Positions 1 to 12,379 of a DNA stretch of 64,000 nt are shown piece after piece. Position 1 is the stretch's first letter. Each line of letters starts with the position of its first letter. The stretch is from Solen grandis (lineage: Eukaryota > Mollusca > Bivalvia > Adapedonta > Solenidae): assembly GCA_021229015.1 (NCBI GenBank), contig CM037783.1, positions 27,224,154 to 27,288,153 of the forward strand, written 5' to 3'. The translations under genes were made by a program, and so were the position numbers. A model generated the notes under the pieces. That model was not told the DNA's origin and did not search any database. It saw only the letters and a program-made list of their open reading frames with translations.

Positions 1-1807
1 GAATCAAAATATATGTAGAAATAATGCAGAACTGCAAACTGTGTAAGTTTCAACTTTCTATCTCATCCTGAAGCTCTTTAATCCTAAAATGAAATTTTCG
101 GTCCTATGTTCGAATCTTATTTCAGCCACAGAACTTCGGTCTTTCGGAATTTCGGTTAGCTGACAGGATATGCACACCTTAGTTTCAAGATGTACCATCT
201 GTAAAAATTTGAAGAAAATCCGACTATAAATGACGGCTGTAGAGCGCAAACACCATTTTTCACTATTTTTAGCTGTGACGCCATGTGACGTCATAGGCTG
301 CTGACAATCATTGAAAACAAAATTTCCTCACGTGACTAATAACCCATAAAAATTTCATGGTCCTAGGACTATTGCAACATATTAAAATAAGCGTTTAGTT
401 AAGAAGAAGAAAAGAATAATAATAATAAAAAAATGACGTCATGTGACGTCATATGACGTTTATTTTCACATAATTGTTAAGACACCCAGAGACCTACTAA
501 CTGACAAAATTTCAACTTTCTATCTCAAATAGGACAGTTTTTATAAGCATTTAAAAATTGACGTCCTTGGTTCGAATCTTGGATCCGCCATAGATGCTTG
601 GACTTTTCGAATTTTGAAAAACGGACACCGGTATACACAATAAGAACGTAATATACACATTCTGTGAAAATTTGATAAAAATCGGCCCATTAATAATGGC
701 TCTGTACCGTGTACAATCTTTCGTTGTCAATTTCAAATGTGAGGTCATATGACGTCATAGGCTTCTGAAAATCATTGAAATCGAAATTTCTGCGTCTGAA
801 TCATTTGTCATTAAATTTTCATTGCCCTTCGACAATTTCAACATATAGAAATACTCTTATTAATATTAGAAATACATTTTCATATAATGACGTCAAGTGA
901 CGTCATGTGACGTTTATTTTCACAAAATGTTTAAGACTCCCAGAGACCTATATACTGACCAAATATCACTTTTCTATCTCAAATAAATCCGATTTTATAA
1001 GCATTTAAAAATTTACGACCTTGGTTCGAATCTTGAATTCGTTATAGAACCATGGACTTTTCGAATTTTGAAAAACAGACACCGAGATACACAACTAGAA
1101 CTTAATATACACATTCTGTGAAAATTTGATGAAAATCAGTTCATAAACAATGGCTGTAGACCGCGTACAAACTTTTGTTGCATATTTCAAGTGTGACGTC
1201 ATATGACGTCATAGGCATTTGAAAATCATAGAAATCAAAATTTCAGCCTTTGAAGCATGTGTCATTAAATTTTCATTGCCCTTCGACAATTTCAACATAT
1301 AGAAATATTCTTGTTAATATTAGAAATACATTATCATATAATGACGTCACGTGACGTCATATGACATTTATATTCACAAAATGTTTAAAACTTCTAGAGA
1401 CCTATATACTGACTAAATATCAAGTTTCTATCTTAAATAGGACAGATTTTATAAGCATTTAAAAATTTACGACCTTGGTTCGAATCTTGGATTCGCTATA
1501 GAACCATGGACTTTTCGAATTTTGAAAAACGGACACAGGGATGCACAACTAGAGCCTAACATACACATTCTGTGAAATTTTGATGAAAATCGGTCAAGAA
1601 ATAATGGCTGTAGACCGCGTACAAACTTTTTCACCTGACGTCAAATCTGATGTTATATGACGTTGTATGAATATGAAATTAATTGCATCCAAAAGCTCAT
1701 GGTTTGAAATATATGCCATAAAATTTTCATTGTTCTGAGTCAATGGCAACACCTCGAAATTAACACAAATATAAGAGGAAGAAAAAAAGGATTAATAAGA
1801 AGAAGAA
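1..1807 (+). repeat. TGACGTCA-rich tandem repeat array (hairpin-element family F2, body)
   Basis: This is an array of diverged units of about 450 bp. The block containing GGTTCGAATCTTGGATTCG recurs near 568, 1022 and 1477. Each unit then carries a block like GTGAAAATTTGATGAAAATC, a segment like GGCTGTAGACCGCGTAC, and paired palindromes TGACGTCA. The first 430 bases match the unit type at 58.55-58.99 kb, and 340-1660 matches 48.1-49.9 kb. The left end is cut by the window edge. The right end is an A/G-rich run where a second element (1808) is inserted. The reading frames on the minus strand are by-products of the repeat, since the same peptide recurs in every copy. Confidence 0.85.
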
Positions 1808-3940
1808 CTAGAACCGCAAGCGGTATCTTGGTTTTCGCTTTTAACCTAAATCAACTTGAACACTTTATTTCAACTCAGCCACAATTTTCAATATGAAACA
1901 GAATGCAAAGGTTTTTTGAAGACCTACTCTCATTTGCACAGTTTTTTTTTTTTTTTTTTTTTGGAATGTTAGAACATTCAAACTCCTCTAACGCAAATAT
2001 TTCCCCATACCCTATACTTTGAAATCATCACATTCTGTGGTACAAGGAACAAAATGCTGAAAACCGCATTTCAATTAGACTTTAACGTTTTGAGTTATTG
2101 GCAAAAGAGTGATTTTAAGCAAAGCGCCCTCTAGCGGCAAAATGAGAAAAAAAATTGATAAAAATTTTACAATTAGGTACCTAGAAATTCAGCAAATAGT
2201 TCAAACAAGTATATAAGTCGCACTAATCGAACATTTTTTTTCTTTTATATCACAATTTTAAGCATAAAAACTGAATAACAATTATTCCAAAAAAGGATCA
2301 AACTTTGGATTGTCGTAAAATGAAAAGATCAAGTCCGATCTTCAAAAACTAAACATTATACGGAAGAACTATTTAGAACTAAAACTTTTGTTCATATACT
2401 TTCAATGAAATATTTTTAGATTTGGAGCACTTTGGGGCCGAATAAAAACACAATTATCGTAATATGACCTTGACCTTTTCGATGTTTTTTAACTTTTTAA
2501 TTGTGAGGCCCTTTCAAACATAACAATACATAACTTGTGAAAATTTCATGAGAATGAACAGAAAATAAAGTCAGGAGCGACAAAAAAACATGTTTTTGAA
2601 ATTTTAATTTTTCCTAAAATTTAGTTTTGACCTTTTTCTAGAGGACAAACCATGCATTTCTTAAATTCGCAACCCCATATATTTTGTGCGTATATGTCTT
2701 GCAAATCATTTGCAGCAAACAGAATTCTTCTATCTGATTTCTAACAAAAATGGATAGGTTTTTCGTAGACCTACCCTCATTTGCAGTTTTTTTACGAAAT
2801 TCGAACTTTCAACCTTCCGTTACTAGCTCAAAAAGTTTCAGCCACTCATACCTAGAAACTTTCATATTTTACAAGGAACATAATTCAGTTAACCGCATTT
2901 GGATCAGGCTTCAACTTTTTGAGTTATAAGCAAAAGAATGATTTCAAGAAAAGCGCCCCCTAGCGGCAAAATGAGATAGAAAATTGATTAAAATTTTACT
3001 GTTTGGTACCTAGCAAAGCAGCAAATAGTTCAATCAAGTATACTAGTCGCACAAGTCAAACTTTTTATTCTTGTGTATCAGAATTTGAAGCATAAAACCC
3101 GATTTACAATTATTCCAAAAAAGGATCAAACTTTGGACTGCCGTATAATGACCAAATCAAGTCCGATCTTCAAAAACTAAACATCACTGGAAAGAGCTCT
3201 TTAAGAACTAAAACTTTTGTTCATATACTCTCAATTAAATATTTTTAGTTTTGGAGCTATTTGTGGCCGAATAAAAACACAATAATCGTAATATGACCTT
3301 GACCTTTTCAAATTTCTTTTAATTTTTTTATTGTGAGGCCCTTTCAAACAATACAATACATATTGTGTGAAAATATCATGAAGAATGAACAGAAAATAAA
3401 GTCAGGAGCGAAAAAACTTTTTTTTTTTTTTCCTAAAATTTAGTGAAGTTTGACCTTTTAAACCACGCATTTCCTAAATTCGCCACCCCATATATTTTGT
3501 GCGTATATGTCTTGCAAATCGTATGCAGCAAACAGAATTCTTCTATCTGATCTCTAACAAAAGTGGGAAGGTTTTTCGTAGACCTACCCTTATTATTTCA
3601 CTTTTTTCCAAGGTTCGAACATTCAACCTCTCCTAGAACAATTTTTTTCCATACTCGATGATGAGATTTCCATCATATTTGATTGGGCTGTCAACAAGGA
3701 ACATTATGTAAAAAACCGCATCTAAATCAGGTTTCAAATTTTTGAGTTATTAGCAAAACAGTGATTACATGCATTGCGCCCCCTAGTGGCTAAATCAGAA
3801 ACAAAAGTGAAAAGTTTGACCATTTAGGCACATGTTCAGATAAAGATGACTCCATGCCCAAAATTTCATAGCTGTAGCTTTTTTCATCTGGCCGCTAGGC
3901 TGGACACAAAAATGGGTGGAATTGGAAAAATAATAATAAA

Positions 3941-3986
3941 CTAGAACCGCAAGCGGTATCTCGGTTTTCGCTTTTAACCTAATCAA
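3941..3986 (+). repeat. Second F3 5' terminus inside the F3 region
   Basis: The sequence repeats the 1808 terminus almost exactly: CTAGA, the ACCGC/GCGGT mini-hairpin, then GGTTTTCGC. The preceding bases are an AATAATAAA run. This marks the head-to-tail junction between two F3 copies; no 3' hairpin precedes it. Confidence 0.75.
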
Positions 3987-6148
3987 CTTGAACACTTTAT
4001 TTCAACTCAGCCACAATTTTCAATATGAAACAGAAGGAAAAGGTATTTGAAGACCTACTCTCATTTGCACATTTTTTTTTTCTTTATTTTTTATATTTTT
4101 TTTTGCAATGTTAGAACATTCAAACTCTTCTAGCGCAAATATTTTCCCATACCCTGTCCCTTGAAATCCATCACATTCTGTGGTGCAGTCAACAAGGAAC
4201 AAAATGCTGAAAACCGCATTTCAATCAGACTTTAACATTTTGAGTTATAAGCAAAAGAGTGATTTTAAGCAAAACGCCCTCTAGCGGCAAAATTAGAAAC
4301 AAACTTGCAAAAACAGCAAATAGTTCAAACAAGTATATAAGTCGCACTAGTCAAACTTTTTATTCTTATGTATCAGAATTTGAAGCATAAAACCTGATTT
4401 ACAATTATTCCAAAAAAGGATCAAACTTTGGACTGCCGTATAATGACCAAATCAAGTCCGATCTTCAAAAACCAAACATCACTGGAAAGAGCTCTTTAAT
4501 AACTAAAACTTTTGTTCATATACTCTCAATGAAATATTTTTGGTTTTGGAGCTATTTGTGGCCGAATAAAAACACAATAATCGTAATATGACCTTGACCT
4601 TTTCAATCCTTTTTTATTTTTTGAATTGTGAGGCCCTTTCAAACAACAATACATATCGTGTGAAAATTTCATGAAGAATGAAAAGAAAATAAAGTCAGGA
4701 GCGACAAAAACATGTTTTTGAACTTTTAATTTTTCCTAAAATTTAGTGAAGTTTGACCGTTTCTAGAGGACAAACCACGCATTTCCATAATTCGCCACCC
4801 CAAATATTTTGTGCGTATATGTCTTGCAAATCGTATGCAGCAAACAGAATTCTTCTATCTGATCTCTAACAAAAGTGGGTAGTAGGTTTTTCGTAGACCT
4901 ACCCTCATGTGCACAGGTTTTTTTTGTGTTGTTTTTTTGCGAGGTTCGAACATTCAACCTTCCGTAGCTCAAAAGCTTTCAGCCACACGGACCCTCGAAT
5001 CCTATCATATGTTATTAGGCTATCAACAGGGAACAGAATGCAAAAAAACGCATTCGAATCGGACTTCAACTTTTTGAGTAATAAGCAAAAGAATGATTTT
5101 AAAAAAAAGCGCCCCCTAGCGGCAAAATGAGAAAGAAAAATGATTAAAATTTTACTGTTAGGTACCTAGCAAAGCAGCAAATAGTTCAATCAAGTATACT
5201 AGTCGCACAAGTCAAACTTTTTATTCTTAAAAATCAGAATTTGAAGCATAAAACCTGATTTACAATTATTCCAAAAAAGGATCAAACTTTGGACTGCCGT
5301 ATAATGACCAAATCAATTCCGATCTTCAAAAACCAAACATCACTGGAAAGAGCTCTTTAAGAACTAAAACTTTTGTTCATATACTCTCAATGAAATATTT
5401 TTAGTTTTGGAGCTATTTGTGGCCGAATAAAAACACAATAATCGTAATATGACCTTGACCTTTTCAATGTTTTTTTTAATTTTTTTATTGTGAGGCCCTT
5501 TCAAACATAACAATACATATCGTGTAAAAATTTCATGAAGAATGAACAGAAAATAAAGTCAGGAGCGACAAAAACATATTTTTGAAATTTTAATTTTTCC
5601 TAAAATTTAGTGAAGTTTGACTTTTTCTAGAGGGCAAACCACGCATTTCCTAAATTCGCCACCCCATATATTTTGTGCGTATATGTCTTGCAAATCGTAT
5701 GCAGCAAACAGAATTCTTCTATCTGATCTCTAACAAAAGTGGGAAGGTTTTTCGTAGACCTACCCTCATTATTTCACTTTTTTCCAAGGTTCGAACATTC
5801 AACCTCTCCTAGAACAATTTTTTTCCCGTACTCGATGATGAGATTTCCATCATATTTAATTGGGCTGTCAACAAGGAACATTATGTAAAAAACCGCATCT
5901 AAATCAGGTTTCAAATTTTTGAGTTATTAGCAAAACAGTGATTACATGCATTGCGCCCCCTAGTGGCTAAATCAGAAACAAAAGTGAAAAGTTTGACTAT
6001 TTAGGCACATGTTCAGATAAAGATGACTCCATGCCCAAAATTTCATATCTGTAGCTTTTTTCATCTGGCCGCTAGGCTGGACACAAAAATGGGTGGAATT
6101 GGAAAAATAATAAAAATAAAAAAAAAAAAAACAACAAAAAAACAATGG

Positions 6149-6166
6149 TTTTGCCCGCGGGCAAAA
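6149..6166. repeat. Perfect 18-bp palindrome TTTTGCCCGCGGGCAAAA
   Basis: The palindrome sits in A-rich sequence just before the F3 3' hairpin and is preceded by AACAATGG, as the other 3' hairpins are preceded by AACAATAGG. It looks like the 3' terminal hairpin of a further family with password TTTTGCCC, but no matching 5' end is visible here. Confidence 0.6.
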
Positions 6167-6191
6167 AAAAAAAAATCAACAGAAGAACAAT

Positions 6192-6220
6192 AGGTTTTCG
6201 CCCTGCAGAGGCGAAAACCT
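6192..6220 (+). repeat. F3 3' terminal hairpin
   Basis: The stem AGGTTTTCGCC pairs with GGCGAAAACCT around a short CTGCAGA-like loop, followed by AATAATAA. The password GGTTTTCGC is the one seen after the 5' mini-hairpins at 1830 and 3963. Confidence 0.8.
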
Positions 6221-6236
6221 AATAATAAAAAAACAG

Positions 6237-6283
6237 TACAAACCCAATATGACTTTCTGCCTGTAGGCAGAAAGTCCTAATAA
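6237..6283 (+). repeat. F2 3' terminal hairpin (GACTTTCTGCC/GGCAGAAAGTC)
   Basis: ACAAACCCAATATGACTTTC opens this segment, and the stem closes with GGCAGAAAGTC then CTAATAA. The same segment, including the CTGTA loop, occurs at 57026-57073. It is the right end of the F2 element whose body fills 1-1807 and was split by the F3 insertion. Confidence 0.75.
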
Positions 6284-6299
6284 TTGTAATTTATATATA

Positions 6300-6374
6300 G
6301 TCCGTTGAAAGCCAGAAGGGGTAATCAGCATATGTAAAATGAAGGCTGTTAGCCCCTTCTGGCTTTCAATGGAC
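6300..6374. repeat. Long foldback hairpin (22-bp arms, 31-nt loop)
   Basis: The arm at 6300-6321 (GTCCGTTGAAAGCCAGAAGG plus GG) is complementary to 6353-6374 with one mismatch. AT/TA runs flank both sides. It may be a very small MITE in a TA microsatellite or a transcribed hairpin; nothing in the sequence decides between them. Confidence 0.8.
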
Positions 6375-6472
6375 AATATATATATATTATTGAAATGAAA
6401 AAATTGTCACTTAATTTTTGTACTTTTCATATGATGCAAAAGTAGAACATAAATGAATTATAATTTTAATAT

Positions 6473-6694
6473 GGGACCTCCGTGGCCAAGACACTCACTG
6501 CATGGGTTCGAATCCCGGCAGGGTCATTCGGATTTTCATTCGAGGAAGCCTTCCAGCTGGCTTGCAGTAGGTTGGTGGTTCTTCCCGGATGCCTCAGTGC
6601 ATTAGGGGTCTTCCGCCACCTGTAATTAGCTGGACTTCGCTATATGACTGAAATACTGTCGCAGCTGGACGCTAAATTAAAAAATCAATCAATC
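6473..6694 (+). mobile_element. tRNA-derived SINE (internal deletion in the head)
   Basis: The copy starts GGGACCTCCGTGGCC, has a B-box-like GGGTTCGAATCCC, and continues with the central domain (CTTCCAGCTGGCTTGC, then ATTAGCTGGAC) and a tail ending AATCAATCAATC. Compared with the fuller copy at 44553-44810 it lacks part of the tRNA-like head between the A and B boxes. Confidence 0.8.
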
Positions 6695-6784
6695 TATTTA
6701 TAATGGTTTGTTAAAAATTAATGGTTTCTGCCGTTTAATGGTTACAACTGCTGAGATTCAATCACGTAACTTCATCTAAGTAAG

Positions 6785-6912
6785 CCATCCAGTTCGCTTG
6801 TGGTAGGTTGGTGGTTCTGCCCAGATGCCTATGTGTACTCATCCATGTTATTAGGTGGACATCGATCACTATATAACTGGAATACTCACAGTCGCAGTGA
6901 CAGTTAACTCCA
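6785..6912 (+). mobile_element. Diverged SINE central-domain fragment
   Basis: GTAGGTTGGTGGTTCTGCCC and the later ATTAGGTGGACATCGAT match the central domain of the SINE at 6473 and 44553 with substitutions. No tRNA-like head is present, so this is a truncated or old copy. Confidence 0.55.
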
Positions 6913-7001
6913 GTCAACACAGTAATTAATATAACTTTTGATTTGTTTAAACAAATTCCTCTGACTTTGGTTACCAAAAAAGACTGCAATATAATGAAAA
7001 T

Positions 7002-8957
7002 ACAAGAGGCCCATGATGGCCCTAAATCGCTCACCTGAGATAAATAGGTTGACCCAAGGAACATATGTACCAATTTATTTTAAAATCTGGCCAGTAGTTT
7101 TGAAGAAGATGATTTTTAAAGTTTTCATATTTTTTTTCTTTTTGTTGCCATGGCAACCAGAGTTCTTCATGGATCAAGTTTATTTTAGCAATTTTTGTGA
7201 AGGTTGACCCAAGGATCATCCCTGCCAAGTTTAATCAAATTCTGTCCAGTGGTTTCAGAGGAGATGTTGTTTAAAGGTTTCTCTATATACATATAAGGCA
7301 AATAAGCCCCGCCCCTGGCGGCCATGTTTTTTTACGGATCGGAATAATTTTAGCAACTTTGGTAGAGGTTGACCCAAGGAACATCTGTACCAATTTATTT
7401 TGAAATCTGGCCAGTAGTTTTGAAGGAGATGATTTTTAAAGTTTTCAAATTATTTTTCTTTTTGTTGCCATGGCAACCAGAGTTCTTCATGGATCAACTT
7501 TATTTTAGCAACTTTTGTAGAGCCTCACCTAAGGAACATTACTGCCAAGTTTCATTAAATTCTGTCCAGTGGTTTCAGAGGAGATGTTGTTAAAAGGTTT
7601 CTCTATATACATATAAGGCAAATAAGCCCCGCCCCTGGTGGCCATGTTTTTTTACGGATCGGAATAATTTTAGCAACTTTGGTAGAGGTTGACCCAAGGA
7701 ACATCTGTACCAAATTATTTTGAAATCTGGCCAGTAGTTTTGAAGGAGATGATTTTTAAAGTTTTCATATTTTTTTTCTTTTTGTTGCCATGGCAACCAG
7801 AGTTCTTCATGGATCAAGTTTATTTTAGCAACTTTTGTGAAGGTTGACCCAAGGATCATCCCTGACAAGTTTAATCAAATTCTGTCCAGTGGTTTCAGAG
7901 GAGATGTTGTTTAAAGGTTTCTCTATATACATATAAGGCAAATAAGCCCCGCCCCTGGCGGCCATGTTTTTTTACGGATCGGAATAATTTTAGCAACTTT
8001 GGTAGAGGTTGACCCAAGGAACATCTGTACCAAATTATTTTGAAATCTGGCCAGTAGTTTTGAAGGAGATGATTTTTAAAGTTTTCAAATTATTTTTCTT
8101 TTTGTTGCCATGGCAACCAGAGTTCTTCATGGATCAACTTTATTTTAGCAACTTTTGTAGAGCCTCACCTAAGGAACATTCCTGCCAAGTTTCATTAAAT
8201 TCTGTCCAGTGGTTTCAGAGGAGATGTTGTTAAAAGGTTTCTCTATATACATATAAGGCAAATAAGCCCCGCCCCTGGCAGCCATGTTTTTTTACGGATC
8301 GGAATAATTTTAGCAACTTTGGTAGAGGTTGACCCAAGGAACATCTGTACCAAACTATTTTGAAATCTGGCCAGTAGTTTTGAAGGAGATGATTTTTAAA
8401 GTTTTCATATTTTTTTTCTTTTTGTTGCCATGGCAACCAGAGTTCTTCATGGATCAACTTTATTTTAGCAACTTTTGTAGAGCCTCACCCAAGGAACATT
8501 CCTGCCAAGTTTCATTAAATTCTGTCCAGTGGTTTCAGAGGAGATGTTGTTTAAAGGTTTCTCTATATACATATAAGGCAAATAAGCCCCGCCCCTGGCG
8601 GCCATGTTTTTTTACGGATCCAAATAATTTGAACAATCTTGGTAGACACTTACCAAAGGAACATCTGTGCCAAAACATTTTGAAATTCAGTTGGTTGTTT
8701 TGGAGAAGAAGACATTTTAAGTTTTTTCTTTCCGTTGCCATGGCAACCAGAATTCCAAATGGAATTCAATTCTTTGAACAACTTTGAAAGGGGACCACCC
8801 AAGGAACATCCCTGTAAAGTTTTATCAAAATTGACCAAGCGGTTAAGGAGGAGATGTCGTTTGAAGCAAAATGTTGACGGACGACGGACGGACGGACGAC
8901 GGACGAAGACCGGTCACAATAGCTCACCTTGAGCCTCTGGCTCAGGTGAGCTAAAAA
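7002..8957 (+). mobile_element. Complete hairpin-ended element, family F1 (password GCTCACCTGAG), 320-bp core repeats
   Basis: The 5' end ACAAGAGGCCCATGATGGCC forms a small hairpin and is followed by the password GCTCACCTGAG (7029-7039). The core repeats with a period of exactly 320 bp: TTGCCATGGCAACCAGAG recurs near 7144, 7464, 7784, 8104 and 8424, with a diverged copy near 8738. Each 320-bp unit is two related halves of about 160 bp, each beginning near GACCCAAGGA. A GACGGACG tract (8878-8908) precedes the 3' hairpin (8921-8952) with stem AGCTCACC/GGTGAGCT, then AAAAA. Long open frames on both strands follow the repeat period and are not genes. Confidence 0.9.
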
Positions 8958-8984
8958 TAAGCACCAGAAAATTCTAAGTGTGCC

Positions 8985-9320
8985 TACTGTTGGTGCATGA
9001 CTCAAACCAAGGACTCCTGTCGTCCTGGAGTTCCAACAATAAATATAACACCATTAGGACAGATATTCCTTTTCATACACACTACACTTCTCCCAAACAC
9101 ACAACTGACGGAACATGCCACCATGCTACTCTACCGACTGAGCTAACTGGACAATTTTTTCTACCTACACAAATAATAAAAATCAAAATGAAATAAAAGT
9201 TTTAAATTTGTAATCAGGTGAGATAAATGTGTAGCCAGTAATTTCCTGTACCCTTGCTTACATGCATGGCCAGTGCTCTATGAACTGAGCAATTGGACCA
9301 TGTGCACAAATCTTTGATAA
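8985..9320 (-). mobile_element. Two minus-strand tRNA-like SINE heads
   Basis: On the minus strand, CCAGTTAGCTCAGTCGGTAG (about 9130-9150) fits a tRNA A box and GGTTTGAGTCATG (about 8995-9010) resembles a B box. A second head lies at about 9255-9300 (TTGCTCAGTTCATAGAGC). Neither folds into a full cloverleaf by eye, so they are SINE relics and not tRNA genes. Confidence 0.45.
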
Positions 9321-9484
9321 GGGATACTTATAGGCTGTTACATAACCCAACCCCAACCAATTTAGAATAACATGTAATCCCTGAATTCTAAAAACTATAA
9401 TCCAAAGAGCAGTAATATACTGGAAAATAGGAAATGTAACAGCCCCACATTGTAACCAATCTAGAAAAATGTGCAAACAGACCA

Positions 9485-9647
9485 GGCCCTGTGTTCCCAA
9501 ACATTAAAATGATACTTAATTTTATTTAATACTTATGATTTTCATACTTATACTCAAACTATGCCCATTAGTTTCGATAGTGATTTGAGTATGATACTCA
9601 AATTAAAGCCTGAGTTTGTACTTAAGGATTTTCAAGAACACGGGGCC
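9485..9647. mobile_element. MITE with GGCCCTGTGTTC-like TIRs
   Basis: The left end GGCCCTGTGTTC is mirrored at the right by GAACACGGGGCC. Internally there is a TTGAGTATGATACTCAA palindrome and the segment AACTATGCCCATTAGTTTCG. The same internal sequence, inverted, occurs at 23434-23524, so the element is dispersed. No target duplication is certain. Confidence 0.6.
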
Positions 9648-9725
9648 AGGACTCTAACTCGAGAGCCCTCACTTACATGGCAAGTTCTCTACTAATGCAT
9701 CTAAATAACCACTTAAACCTTTCAA

Positions 9726-11605
9726 CTTTAAGGCTACAAGCTAAGCTGTTACATTTCATAATGATTGAAGAAAATTTCTTGCAGCTTTAACAATTCACTT
9801 GCACTCAGGCACAGACAATTATGCATGTTGTCATTTTTGTTGAAAAACATGACATCCTGGAAACTGAAAAATCATGGCTCACTTGGACTCAGTCTAAGAG
9901 CCTCTGGTACACTCTGGGTGCCAGAAATTTATTCAATGAACTTTTGAGCTATCTTCCATCATTTGTTTCAAAGCTACTGCTTGTAACTTATAAAGTTGGC
10001 GTTTTTCATCCATTTAAACTTGAACATAATTCAACCTACTTGAACTTAATTCAACCTGATCAAATTGCACATATGCATCCCAACAAAATATATTATAAGT
10101 ATATTCAAGTCAAACACAAACAATAACACCAATGGCTGTTATGCATATATTTCTTTTTATTTATTCAACTGATGTATTATAAAGGTAGTTATCCTAACCA
10201 AACTTGGATACATCATAATTATAATTATAATATTCTGTTTCTTATTAAGCATAACCAACCTTCATGTGTATTTATACAAGCCTTTTTCCAATTAAATATA
10301 TAATATTTTAAACTGAGATGCACCTGAACAAACTGCATGTACATCCTGCATGTACATCCTGCATTTTGGTAATTCTTCATTTTTTCTTAAAATTCCTTCT
10401 CAGTACTCCAAATCTCAGAATTTCCTCAAGATCTGGACTTAAAGGGCTAACGGTTCGGAGATGTTATCCGGTCAGTGTGAAGCACTGGTCAGCGGAGAGA
10501 GGCTATAAATTGAAGGGTTTAATTGGCCTTGTCTTAATATACAAGATGCAGAGGTGGGGAGCAGCTGATACAAATACTCTTGAAACACCCTTCTTGTGTT
10601 TGATTGTCTTTGGAAATATTATTAAATAAAATATCTGTTTAACATTTAAACAACGTAAACTTGTATTTTGATTTATACAATATAGAATTATTATAATAAA
10701 GCGTCTTGCTGTTATTGGTTGAGATGAAAACATCTTTCTTAATTACCGATATATAAATTGTTAATAAAAAGATTACACAAATTTAAAATGGCAATTTTAT
10801 AAAAAAAAAAAATAATTTATTCAAAAGGTTGTATATATACATGTATTCCAGTCATTATATTTAAATGTACAGGAGTTAGTCCAAACTAACACTATTATCA
10901 TTTCTCTATATTTTACAGACAACCCTGGTATTAATTCAATAAATATACATTGCACATGAATGTTTATAATATAACAATCTAAATTATTCAGTGGAAACTA
11001 AGAATGAATACATTGCTAAAAAAGTAAAATCATTATGAAAAAACAATGATGAAATATGATAAAAATTTGAAAGTTGAGATTGACAATGACATCCCGTTAC
11101 AGTAATATTGCAATGAATTGTGTTAAATACACACAACATAGTATTCATAAGATATATTTACAGTGAACTGTAGTAACTATGAGATCAGATGAGAAATGAA
11201 AGACTTGATATATTTTTTACCGAATTTAAAACCAACATACATAGTTTGAAACTATCATTAAAACAAATAAATATATCTCACACATCTCATACAAAAGTGA
11301 TTCACATTAAATGAGTTGGCCTTGGCTTCTAGGCTTAAGTACTTTGCTGTCTCTTATTTTTTGTCATTTTTTAAAGCATATCTGTACTGCCGTCAGAGAA
11401 TGGTAATTCACTGACATTTCTTGAGTGTTGAGACTTTGAGAATTCCAAAGTTTTTTTGTTCAGAATATTAAGAAATGCATCATATTGCATATACAATTTT
11501 ATATATTTAATTTTCAAAAAACTATCACTCTCATCAGCTCTTTTCAGAGATCTCTTGTTGATAAACTTCTAGAATTATCTGGCATACTAGGGGTGTCTCA
11601 AGGTA
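9726..11605. other. No gene recognised
   Basis: The sequence is AT-rich and largely unique. Open frames at 9821-10126 and 10318-10629 have no recognisable domain or supporting splice pattern. A small direct repeat, ACATCCTGCATGT, lies near 10341-10361. Confidence 0.5.
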
Positions 11606-11929
11606 CTACTCAGGAAGTATATTAAATGATCTTGATGATAATGGCTTTGTTTGGGATGACCCATTACAGTGGGGACAATTATCATTGGAATCTTCAAGAT
11701 GATAGTCAAGGTCAGATTCACAACAACACCAATGATATAACACAGTTTCATTGAGTTTTTCAGACAAAAAGTCATCTCGCAATTTAAACCGCCTGTAATC
11801 ACCTAAAGAATCATGAGTACATGCATGTGTACAATCTGAAAACACAATTCCATTCAATAGAGATTGATCAGGAATGGCATTAAGTATTTTCTCCTCCATT
11901 ATGGATGTGCCATATTTCCATAAATACAT
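11606..11929 (-). CDS. Uncharacterised ORF, possible exon with a zinc-knuckle-like C-terminus
   Basis: I do not recognise this protein. The 107-codon frame begins MYLWKYG, contains MEEKILNAIPDQSLLNG and ends in FNILPE. Towards the C-terminus it has clustered cysteines and histidines (HWCCCESDLDYH, then CPHCNG about ten residues later) that could bind zinc. Composition is protein-like and the segment is not in an obvious repeat. An in-frame stop lies a few codons upstream of the ATG, with CAG just after it that could be a splice acceptor. A second candidate exon on the same strand is at 12380-12635; the two may belong to one gene or to a decayed transposase. No splice donor linking them was found. 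Confidence 0.3.
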   Translation of the reverse strand: MYLWKYGTSIMEEKILNAIPDQSLLNGIVFSDCTHACTHDSLGDYRRFKLRDDFLSEKLNETVLYHWCCCESDLDYHLEDSNDNCPHCNGSSQTKPLSSRSFNILPE

Positions 11930-12379
11930 ATCCTGTCATCCATATCTGCTATTACTTGTCGTTTCATTCAAAATACAATTTCACTTTTTGACTGTTCAAA
12001 AATTGTGTTGGAAACTTATTGAGCTTTTTACAAATCTAAAAAAAGTTGTTTTTTTTGTTTTTTTTCAAAATTATTGACTCGTATGAATCAGTTGCTATAT
12101 CAAATTTTACTACCCTCATAAAATGAGATTCGAACAAACAAATGTTTATCCATTTTTCCTCTGAGAAGTACTCCTGTAATGTAAATTCAGGGTGGTGATT
12201 TCTCCTTCGTTTAACATAGCAGAAGACACAGAAGAGGCTTGTTTAAAAAATCGGCCTTGGCTACCTGCTCATATATTTCTTTTGTAGATTAAAATGATTC
12301 ATTTTCAGTTACCTTTGAAGACCTCTCAGTTATTTATCTTTTTATGATCTTAGTAACCTGACGACATACTTCATAGGTT

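Larger units (their letters stand above)
1808..6222 (+). mobile_element. Nested hairpin-ended element, family F3 (password GGTTTTCGC)
   Basis: The 5' end reads CTAGAACCGCAAGCGGTAT: a 5-bp stem (ACCGC/GCGGT, 1813-1824), then the password GGTTTTCGC at 1830-1838. A second full 5' end appears at 3941, so two copies lie head to tail or one is nested. The 3' hairpin at 6192-6220 contains GGTTTTCGC and its complement, followed by AATAATAA. Inside, long units of about 815-860 bp recur (for example the block around GTAGACCTACCC at about 2765, 3578, 4893 and 5754). Each includes ATGACCTTGACCTTTTC and a TTTCATGA block. No protein-coding gene is supported. The element interrupts an F2 element whose 3' end resumes at 6237. 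Confidence 0.75.

Noticed and set aside
568..1500. F2 units as tRNA-derived SINEs because of GGTTCGAATC
   Set aside because: The B-box-like motif is present in each unit but no A box lies 30-60 bp upstream, and the units are tandem, not dispersed with a tail.
7013..8787. Plus and minus frames in the 7-9 kb element as genes
   Set aside because: Frames on both strands follow the 320-bp repeat period and restart with it; there is no domain and the frame breaks in diverged copies.
10318..10629. 103-codon ORF as a small gene
   Set aside because: Starts in a direct-repeat patch, has no recognisable domain, and ends in AT-rich sequence; too weak to call.
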